DNA from: DAOTUB01 sp034437455
GTDB taxonomy: Bacteria; Chloroflexota; Anaerolineae; B4-G1
Reading direction: 5' to 3'
Assembly (NCBI GenBank): GCA_034437455.1
Contig: DAOTUB010000206.1
Coordinates: forward strand, 1 to 5,916
DNA: 5,916 nucleotides
Below the pieces are notes generated by a model. That model was given only the letters and a program-made list of their open reading frames with translations, was not told where the DNA came from and made no database searches. Positions 1 to 5,091 of the stretch are shown here, piece after piece; within the stretch, counting starts at the first letter, position 1, and the number at the start of each line of letters is the position of its first letter. A program made the position numbers and the translations under genes.

Positions 1-2
1 CG

Positions 3-689
3 ATGGTGGGTAACGTGATAGCGAGAGCGACACTTCCTCTGGATCACATTGTCGAGCGTGCGGCATTATTTAACTTTGGGTCTGCCTCTACAGAGAGACC
101 AGGCGTTGTGGAAGATGATCTGGCTCGAGCAGTCGTGGCGCTGTTCGATCAACTGGCGGCGCGAGATATAGACTATCTTCTCGTCGGAGGGTTGGCGCTC
201 TTGCGCTATATTGACGGGCGGAATACAGAAGACGTGGACCTCGTTGTCGCCGCGTCTGATCTAGAGCGGTTAGAAGGATTGACTATTGAGGATCGAGAGC
301 GCGATTTTGTCCGCGCCCGTTTTCGCGGTCTGCGGGTGGACTTTTTGCTGACTGAAAATCCTGTCTTTGATCACGTCAAACGTCATTACGTGGATAGTTT
401 TACCTTTCGAGGGCGAACAATTCCCTGTAGCACGGTCGCGGGATTGGTTTTGCTCAAGTTGTATGCGTTGCCCTTTCTGTACCGTCAGCATCTTTTTGAT
501 AAAGTAGCCATTTATGAGACGGATGTGATGATGTTGCTCCAGGCGCACTCGGTGGAGATAGACGCCGTCTTTGAGATTTTGAAGGCGCATCTCTCTTCGG
601 GTGACGTAGAGACGCTGCGTGAGATTCATCGCGAGATCGCAGCAAAGATCGAGACCCGACGTAGACGCTTCATTGACGAGCCAGAGTAG
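3..689 (+). CDS. Nucleotidyltransferase-fold protein, AbiEii/MNT-like, possible toxin component
   Basis: A 228-residue protein with the signature of the polymerase-beta nucleotidyltransferase superfamily. A helix and strand lead into VGG (61-63), followed by the acidic pair in TEDVDLVV (D77 and D79) and a third likely carboxylate in RVDFL (D113); together these normally bind the metals and NTP. The C-terminal part (about 140-228) is helical, with a LLKLYALP-type segment and basic residues, as in AbiEii/MNT-type enzymes that transfer nucleotides onto RNA or protein targets. The start at 3 is only the first ATG in the window; the true start may lie upstream or be an internal GTG at 108, since the first 38 or so residues match nothing I recognise. 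GC is about 42-50% in sampled lines, against more than 60% in glgA, which suggests transfer. No antitoxin or HEPN partner lies downstream; one could lie upstream. The fold is fairly sure; the substrate and a toxin role are inference. Confidence 0.72.
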   Translation: MVGNVIARATLPLDHIVERAALFNFGSASTERPGVVEDDLARAVVALFDQLAARDIDYLLVGGLALLRYIDGRNTEDVDLVVAASDLERLEGLTIEDRERDFVRARFRGLRVDFLLTENPVFDHVKRHYVDSFTFRGRTIPCSTVAGLVLLKLYALPFLYRQHLFDKVAIYETDVMMLLQAHSVEIDAVFEILKAHLSSGDVETLREIHREIAAKIETRRRRFIDEPE

Positions 690-709
690 GGCAGACCTTC
701 CAGTCTGCC
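690..709 (+). repeat. Perfect 7-bp inverted repeat just before the glgA ribosome site
   Basis: The arms GGCAGAC (690-696) and GTCTGCC (703-709) pair perfectly around a 6-base loop. The hairpin starts one base after the stop codon of the upstream gene and ends next to the AGGAG ribosome site. There is no T-run after it, so it is not a classic intrinsic terminator. It may be a small dispersed palindrome of the host genome, a weak terminator, or a structure affecting glgA translation. The structure is seen directly; the role is inference. Confidence 0.6.
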
Positions 710-721
710 AGGAGTTGGACT

Positions 722-2179
722 ATGACCGAGAAATCACTCAAAATCCTGTTTCTCGCCGCCGAAGCGGTGCCTTTTGCCAAGGTGGGTGGGCTGGCCGACG
801 TGGCCGGCTCGCTGCCCAAGTCGCTCCGGGCGTTGGGCCACGACGTGCGATTGATGATGCCGCGCTACGGCACCATCCGCAGCGACGAATTTGATCTCGC
901 CAAGATCGGCGAGCCTTTCTCCATTTCGCTTGGGCGGGAGGAGGAATGTGTGCACCTGATCGGCGGTACGATGGATGGGGGAGTTCCCGTCTATCTGTTG
1001 TGGAACGATCTCTACTTTTCCTCCCGCGACCGCGTCTATGGCTTTGAGGACGACGCGCAGCGATTTACCGTTTTCGGACGAGCCGCGCTCGCTGCGCTCC
1101 GCCTGCTGGATTGGAAGCCGGACGTGATCCACGCCAACGACTGGCACACCGGTTTTGTGCCGACCTGGTTGAACGTGACGGGTTGGAGAGACCCTTTCTA
1201 TCGCGGCCTGGCCACGCTGTTCACCATTCATAATTTGGCCTATCAGGGCATTGCCGGTCGGTTGATCCTGACCTTTGCGCAACTGGAAGAGGTAAAGCAC
1301 CTGTCGGTCGAGCCGCCTGGTGACGTGAACTGGATGGCCCAGGGCATCGCTCACGCCGATCTGATCAACACCGTCAGCAAGCGTTACGCTCAGGAGATCC
1401 TCACCCCGGAGATGGGAATGGGCTTGGACCCGCTGCTGCGAGAGCAACAGGAACGGCTCTTTGGCGTGATCAATGGGATCGACTACGAGGAGTGGAATCC
1501 GGCCACCGATCCCAACATCTCCTATCGTTTCGACGTGGAGACGCTCGACCGGCGGGCGGCCAACAAGGCCGCCTTGCAGCAGCAGGCGCGCTTGCCGGCG
1601 CGGGCCGAGTCGCCGCTGGTCGGGATGGTCACCCGGCTGGACGAGGTCAAGGGGATAGACCTGATGGAGCCGGTGTTGACGTGGCTTCTGGGGGAAGAGG
1701 ACGCCCAGTTTATCCTGCTCGGCACGGGAGCGCCCGAATACCACGAGATGTTTGAGCGCGTCCAGGCTCGTTTCCCGGATCGCGCGCGCGCCATTCTCAA
1801 GTTCGATGACGTGCTGGCGCGGCGCATCTATGCCGGGGCGGACATGTTCTTGATGCCCAGCGCCGTCGAGCCGTGCGGCCTGGGGCAGATGATCGCCATG
1901 CGCTATGGCTGTGTGCCCATCGTGAGGGCGACCGGTGGGTTGGCCGATACCGTCGTCGATTACACGGCCAGCCGGAGCCGCGGCACCGGGTTTGTCTTTG
2001 AGGCGTATACTACGAGAGCGTGTCGGGGCGCGTTGCAACGGGCGCTGAGGGCCTATGGCGATAAAAAGACCTGGCGCACATTGCAGCAGCGAGGGATGGC
2101 GACCGATTTCTCCTGGTCGGCGTCGGCGCAGGAGTACGTCAAGCTCTATCACAAGGCGATGGAATTACACGGCCCCTGA
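722..2179 (+). CDS. glgA: Glycogen synthase (ADP-glucose type, GT5)
   Basis: Cytoplasmic glycosyltransferase that extends alpha-1,4-glucan chains using ADP-glucose, the elongation step of glycogen synthesis. The 485 residues match the usual bacterial GlgA length. The N-terminal GT-B domain opens with KVGGLADV (20-27), the ADP-glucose-binding KxGGL motif, then HANDWHTG (137-144) and HNLAYQG (170-176). NGIDYEEWNP (251-260) leads to the second domain, with TRLDEVKG (304-311, carrying the Arg and Lys of the nucleotide-sugar site), EPCGLGQ (383-389, catalytic-type Glu383) and TGGLADTV (404-411). The end DFSWSASAQEYVKLY (462-476) is the usual family ending. The start has AGGAG at 710-714, seven bases upstream. 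One oddity: the residues before EPCGL are S-A-V instead of the common S-R-F. It sits 32 bases after the nucleotidyltransferase gene, with no other glg gene in the window. Function is very likely right. Confidence 0.95.
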   Translation: MTEKSLKILFLAAEAVPFAKVGGLADVAGSLPKSLRALGHDVRLMMPRYGTIRSDEFDLAKIGEPFSISLGREEECVHLIGGTMDGGVPVYLLWNDLYFSSRDRVYGFEDDAQRFTVFGRAALAALRLLDWKPDVIHANDWHTGFVPTWLNVTGWRDPFYRGLATLFTIHNLAYQGIAGRLILTFAQLEEVKHLSVEPPGDVNWMAQGIAHADLINTVSKRYAQEILTPEMGMGLDPLLREQQERLFGVINGIDYEEWNPATDPNISYRFDVETLDRRAANKAALQQQARLPARAESPLVGMVTRLDEVKGIDLMEPVLTWLLGEEDAQFILLGTGAPEYHEMFERVQARFPDRARAILKFDDVLARRIYAGADMFLMPSAVEPCGLGQMIAMRYGCVPIVRATGGLADTVVDYTASRSRGTGFVFEAYTTRACRGALQRALRAYGDKKTWRTLQQRGMATDFSWSASAQEYVKLYHKAMELHGP

Positions 2180-2309
2180 CTGATGACGTCGGCCGATTTT
2201 GTGTATCGTCCGTAACCGCTCGAGTTGTTGGAGCGAGCGCCGGTTGAGTAGCCGCCACGCTTTTTGGCGGCGTATCGAAATCAAGCGAGCGGCTTTTTGA
2301 GCAAATATT
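2180..2309. other. Convergent intergenic gap with small hairpins
   Basis: This 130-base gap lies between the stop codons of glgA (+) and the sensor gene (-). No gene was seen. It holds a 5-bp hairpin (CGCTC 2217-2221 with GAGCG 2231-2235), the stronger hairpin at 2251-2271, and a weak AAGC/GCTT stem with a T5 run (2283-2298). Transcripts from both sides must end here, so these are the only terminator candidates. Confidence 0.5.
2251..2271. terminator. Candidate bidirectional terminator hairpin
   Basis: GCCGCCA (2251-2257) pairs perfectly with TGGCGGC (2265-2271) around a 7-base loop containing TTTT. It is GC-rich and placed midway between two convergent genes, which fits a shared terminator. 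Neither side has a clear T-run after the stem, so efficient intrinsic termination is not assured. The plus-strand T5 at 2294-2298, after a weak 4-bp stem, may help glgA. Confidence 0.4.
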
Positions 2310-3584
2310 TCATTTGTTTCTCAACCGCTGCGCTTTCTCCTGCAACTGGCGGAAATATTCCGTCTCGGTGATCTCGGTCACCTGGTGAGCTTTCTTCGCT
2401 TCGTCTACCACGATGCGCAACTCTTGCACCTGTTGTTTCAACCGTTCCTCGCGGGCATAGACCTCGTGGGCCATGCGTCGGAAAACCTGTGCCAATTGCC
2501 CCAACTCGTCGGCGCGGGCGGCGACGTCTGCCAGGCTTTCTGGATCGAACGCGCCGGCTTCGACGGCCGCCGCCGCGTCCGTAATCCGGGCCACCGGCTC
2601 CGTCACCCGGCGAGAAAGGACGACGGACGCCAGCAGGCCGACCACCAGCACAAAAGCCGCCACCACTGCCGCCAGTTGTAATTCGCGCCGGATGGCCGCC
2701 TGCACGTGATCGGTGGGCAAGTAGACCAGCGTGGCGCCGCCCGTCTGGCCCTGCGCGTCGGCGACCGGGGCCATGACTTTGAGCACATTTCCATCCAGAT
2801 AGCTCGCCGTCTCTCCCTGGCTGACCACTGCGCGCAGGTAGGATGCGTCGATCTCGTCGAGGCTCTGGCTCACGTCCAGGCCGGGGACTGCGTTGTAGGC
2901 CAGCGTCACGAAGCGATTGTCCACGATGTGGATGGCGATGACGTTGCCGCTGGCGAGCAATTCATCCACCAGCCGCGTCACCCCCACTTGCTGGCGTAGC
3001 TGATCCAGGAACGTGGCGTGATACCCGATCTGCACGATGCGCGGCTGATCGACCCCCGCCACCCCGGCGTATTTAAAGATCTGGGTATCCACCTCCCGCT
3101 GGCGGGCCTCCTGCACCACGGTCTCCTTTTCGCCCGTCAGCAGCGGCCAAAAGACGTGCGCCTGGGGCTGCTCCTGCGGGTCCGGGCTGAAGGTGAAATC
3201 GATCTCTGCTTCGTTTCTCAGGTAGGCGTGTCCCGTCTCGTCGGTGATCCAGAACTCGTTCAGCACGGTGTGATCGGTGATCTCCCGCAGGTGAGCGTTG
3301 ATCTCGTCCGGAGGCAGACCGGCCGCCTCGGCGATGGCTACCAGGTGGGCGGCGATGGTCGCCTCGACGATCATCTGCTCGCCGATGGCGTCCTCGACGC
3401 TGCGCGGCACCTGATCGGCGAACCGGGCGCTGCGGGCCAACAGTTGCGCGATGACCACGCCGTCGGCCTCGGTCTGGGCCAGGAGCGACTGGCGCGTGGT
3501 CCAGGTGATCACCGACGCGGTGGCGAGCACGGTGACGACCAGCAGAAAAGTCACCAGCAGCAGGGTGCGTGTCTGTAGAGTCAT
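2310..3584 (-). CDS. Membrane sensor-like protein with HAMP domain and coiled-coil tail, no output domain
   Basis: A 424-residue inner-membrane protein with the layout of a bacterial receptor. A hydrophobic segment at about 8-28 anchors the N-terminus. Residues 29-300 form a large extracytoplasmic sensory region; its part EFWITDETGHAYL (110-122) onward resembles a Cache/PAS-like ligand domain. A second membrane segment at about 302-323 is followed by a HAMP domain (about 324-376: TEPVARIT, then DELGQLAQVFRRM). The last 48 residues are charged and coiled-coil-like (RLKQQVQELR 381-390, then TEITETEYFRQLQEKAQRLR). I recall this tail type from other Chloroflexota and cyanobacterial HAMP or cyclase-type proteins. 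No histidine kinase, GGDEF, cyclase or chemotaxis domain follows, so the output must go through a partner. The minus-strand GAGGAG site (3593-3598) lies 8 bases before the ATG and supports this start. The ligand is unknown. Confidence 0.85.
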   Translation of the reverse strand: MTLQTRTLLLVTFLLVVTVLATASVITWTTRQSLLAQTEADGVVIAQLLARSARFADQVPRSVEDAIGEQMIVEATIAAHLVAIAEAAGLPPDEINAHLREITDHTVLNEFWITDETGHAYLRNEAEIDFTFSPDPQEQPQAHVFWPLLTGEKETVVQEARQREVDTQIFKYAGVAGVDQPRIVQIGYHATFLDQLRQQVGVTRLVDELLASGNVIAIHIVDNRFVTLAYNAVPGLDVSQSLDEIDASYLRAVVSQGETASYLDGNVLKVMAPVADAQGQTGGATLVYLPTDHVQAAIRRELQLAAVVAAFVLVVGLLASVVLSRRVTEPVARITDAAAAVEAGAFDPESLADVAARADELGQLAQVFRRMAHEVYAREERLKQQVQELRIVVDEAKKAHQVTEITETEYFRQLQEKAQRLRNK

Positions 3585-3592
3585 GATAGATT

Positions 3593-3598
3593 CTCCTC
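3593..3598 (-). promoter_or_regulatory. Ribosome binding site of the HAMP gene
   Basis: GAGGAG on the minus strand, 8 bases before the ATG at 3584. It fixes the start of the sensor gene and falls inside the roughly 29-base leader predicted from the promoter at 3620-3647. Confidence 0.75.
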
Positions 3599-3619
3599 AA
3601 AGGCGCTGTGTGTGGTATG

Positions 3620-3647
3620 ATTATATCCGTCCTGGGCAAGATGGCAA
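3620..3647 (-). promoter_or_regulatory. Sigma-70-type promoter of the HAMP gene
   Basis: On the minus strand, TTGCCA (3647-3642; 5 of 6 to the -35 consensus) and TATAAT (3625-3620; 6 of 6 to the -10) are separated by a 16-base spacer. Transcription would start near 3613, giving a leader of about 29 bases with the ribosome site inside it. This is the best promoter match in the window. No equally good promoter was found for the divergent Nudix operon. Confidence 0.65.
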
Positions 3648-3704
3648 CCGCTGGCGTATTTGTTCATTCGATGGTATCCTTTTGGAGAATGAGTTTTCGC
3701 AGCG

Positions 3705-3710
3705 AGGAGG
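3705..3710 (+). promoter_or_regulatory. Ribosome binding site deciding the Nudix start
   Basis: AGGAGG lies five bases before GTG at 3716. The upstream in-frame ATGs at 3608 and 3689 have no such site: the GGAG before 3689 is only one base away, and 3608 lies beside the promoter of the divergent gene. This sets the GTG as the likely start. Confidence 0.75.
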
Positions 3711-3715
3711 TCATT

Positions 3716-4423
3716 GTGAATCAGCAAAAGCTGTCGATCCTTTCTGACCTTGTGTCGGAGGGTGTGGTCGTGGGAACCAGCCTGATTTTGCGCCAGGACG
3801 GTCGGTTCCTGTACGGCGTCCGTCCACCCCAGACGGAAGGATCGCGGCAGGTCATCGAGCTGACGGGCATCGGTGGCAAAGTGGATGACGAGGACGAGTC
3901 GCCGGCGGTGGGCGTGCTGCGCGAGGTTGAGGAGGAGATCGGCTGTGACGTGCGATTGCTTCCCAGCCAAGAGACCCTCTTCGTGCGCGGCCCAGACCAA
4001 ATTGAGCGGGTCGCGTTGCAGGGCGAGGAGCAACCGATAGCTGTGGTTTTTCGTCGTTTCCCCACGCCGCCGCATCACCCCTGGCGCGAGAGCGGTCGAG
4101 GGGAGATTTACGTGGTCGTATTTCTGGCCGAACTCGAAGGGCAGCCGCGGCCAGTAGCGGAACTGGAATTGCCCGCTCTCTTGTGGCTGAAACCGGCTCA
4201 CGTAGTGGAGACCGCTCGTCGGGACGTTCCTTTGCGCGAGCTGTTGAATTCGGGCGCGGAAGTGGTGGAGGGTGGGGCGGGGCCTTTGCCGGAGACGGTC
4301 TGGGCGCGCATGACCGATTCGCAGGAGGGGCTGGTCCTGGCGTTGGGAGATGGTGCGCTCTCTTTTTACGAGGCGTTGATTGAAACGCCTGGACCGGATC
4401 GAAATATGGGAGGACAGGAATGA
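3716..4423 (+). CDS. Nudix hydrolase, first gene of the molybdoenzyme operon
   Basis: A 235-residue protein from GTG 3716. Nudix enzymes hydrolyse nucleoside diphosphates linked to another group, using divalent metal. The Nudix box is at about residues 54-77: G54, E61, then REVEEEIGC (69-77) with the metal-binding glutamates E70, E73 and E74. The spacing from the first Gly to the Glu is six residues rather than the usual five, a one-residue insertion. Before the box is a typical strand pair (GTSLILRQDGRFLYGVRPP, 20-38). The C-terminal 80 or so residues are not recognised and make it longer than minimal Nudix proteins. Its stop overlaps the start of the next gene by four bases (ATGA), so it is co-translated with the molybdenum hydroxylase subunits. 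Substrate unknown; nucleotide clean-up or a cofactor dinucleotide is possible but unproven. Family sure, specificity not. Confidence 0.87.
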   Translation: MNQQKLSILSDLVSEGVVVGTSLILRQDGRFLYGVRPPQTEGSRQVIELTGIGGKVDDEDESPAVGVLREVEEEIGCDVRLLPSQETLFVRGPDQIERVALQGEEQPIAVVFRRFPTPPHHPWRESGRGEIYVVVFLAELEGQPRPVAELELPALLWLKPAHVVETARRDVPLRELLNSGAEVVEGGAGPLPETVWARMTDSQEGLVLALGDGALSFYEALIETPGPDRNMGGQE

Positions 4424-5091
4424 AAGAAATATGGATCATCGCCGCCGACGCATCGCTTCAGTCGGTGCTGGATAGCCCGGACTGCCCGTCGCTATTCCGC
4501 CAGCCGCTCACTGGCGCGCTTTCCTGGCAGACGCGGAACCAGACATCGGTCGGGAGAGCGTTGAGATCTTTGCAGATCGCGCCCCAGTGGGTGGCCGCGC
4601 TGCTGGCGCTGGGGGCTACAGTCACCGTGGAGGGCAATGAGATGCCGCTGGAGACGGCGCTTCAACAGCAAGTCAAGGGAGATCTATCCACCGTGCATAT
4701 TCCTCTTTCTCTTTCCCCTTCCCCTCCCCATGGGGGGGGACGAAGGGGGGGGATGAAGTGGGGCGAGGCCCACGTGGCTCGCACCCCTGCCGATGATCCT
4801 ATCGTCGCGGCGGTCGCCGTGGTAGAGATGGACGATTCCGTCGTGCGGCAGGCCCGCGTCGCGCTCACCGGCGTCTGGCCGGAAGCGGTTCGCCTGGCCG
4901 AGGCTCCCTCCCGGCTGGTGGGCCGCCCGCTGGACGAGGACAGCATTCGAAGGACAGCGGCCGCCGTCGAGGAAGAGGTCGCGCCGGAAGGGGACTTTCG
5001 AGGCAGCGCGGAATATCGCCGGGCGATGGCGAGCGTGCTGACCCGCCGCGCCCTCGAAGCCTGCCTGCGCCCGGAGGTGAAAAATGAGTAG
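4420..5091 (+). CDS. Short FAD-subunit-like protein of the xanthine dehydrogenase family, N-terminally truncated
   Basis: A 223-residue protein related to the medium (FAD) subunit of molybdenum hydroxylases. Residues 11-80 match the second half of the FAD-binding domain: QTRNQTSVG (37-45) stands where the family has Q-x-RN-x-(A/S)-T-I-G-G-N, and ALLALGATVTVEG (60-72) follows as usual. Residues 117-215 match the CO-dehydrogenase flavoprotein C-terminal domain (RTPADDPIVAAVAVV; EGDFRGSAEYRRAMASVL). The normal N-terminus of some 75-90 residues, with the AGGT-type FAD pyrophosphate loop, is missing, and the second glycine-rich motif is eroded to VGRAL, so FAD binding is doubtful. Usual subunits are about 260-290 residues. 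Residues about 96-113 are a low-complexity insert from a DNA palindrome. Start: GGGAGGA (4408-4414) five bases upstream, ATGA overlap with the Nudix gene. It overlaps the next gene by eight bases. Closest recalled relative: E. coli YgfM. Family likely; activity uncertain. Confidence 0.8.
   Translation: MKEIWIIAADASLQSVLDSPDCPSLFRQPLTGALSWQTRNQTSVGRALRSLQIAPQWVAALLALGATVTVEGNEMPLETALQQQVKGDLSTVHIPLSLSPSPPHGGGRRGGMKWGEAHVARTPADDPIVAAVAVVEMDDSVVRQARVALTGVWPEAVRLAEAPSRLVGRPLDEDSIRRTAAAVEEEVAPEGDFRGSAEYRRAMASVLTRRALEACLRPEVKNE
4705..4758. repeat. In-frame G/C-run palindromic insert in the FAD-subunit gene
   Basis: C-rich runs on the left (about 4714-4729) mirror G-rich runs on the right (G8 at 4732-4739 and G8 at 4745-4752) around CAT, forming an imperfect inverted repeat. 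Translated it gives low-complexity residues 96-113 (SPSPPHGGGRRGG in the middle), placed exactly where family members pass from the FAD domain to the C-terminal domain. Removing it would restore a family-like join (HIPL to WGEAHVARTP). It reads as a dispersed palindromic element whose length is a multiple of three. Boundaries are approximate. Confidence 0.65.
5073..5080 (+). promoter_or_regulatory. Extended Shine-Dalgarno of the Fe-S/Mo gene, inside the preceding gene
   Basis: GGAGGTGA matches the anti-Shine-Dalgarno sequence over eight bases and ends three bases before ATG 5084 (six from the GGAGG core). It lies within the last codons of the FAD-subunit gene, so ribosomes ending there can restart. 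It fixes the start of the Fe-S/Mo gene. Confidence 0.75.

Noticed and set aside
734..2152. Long 472-codon open frame antisense to glgA
   Set aside because: It mirrors glgA over nearly its full length, has no recognisable domain, and is expected from high-GC codon bias on the opposite strand.
3018..3578. Open frame antisense to the HAMP gene (plus strand)
   Set aside because: The encoded peptide shows no family features, while the minus strand gives a coherent receptor with a ribosome site and promoter.
3608..3715. Longer N-terminus for the Nudix protein from ATG 3608
   Set aside because: It would overlap the promoter of the divergent gene, has no ribosome site, and adds sequence unlike Nudix proteins; GTG 3716 has AGGAGG at good spacing.
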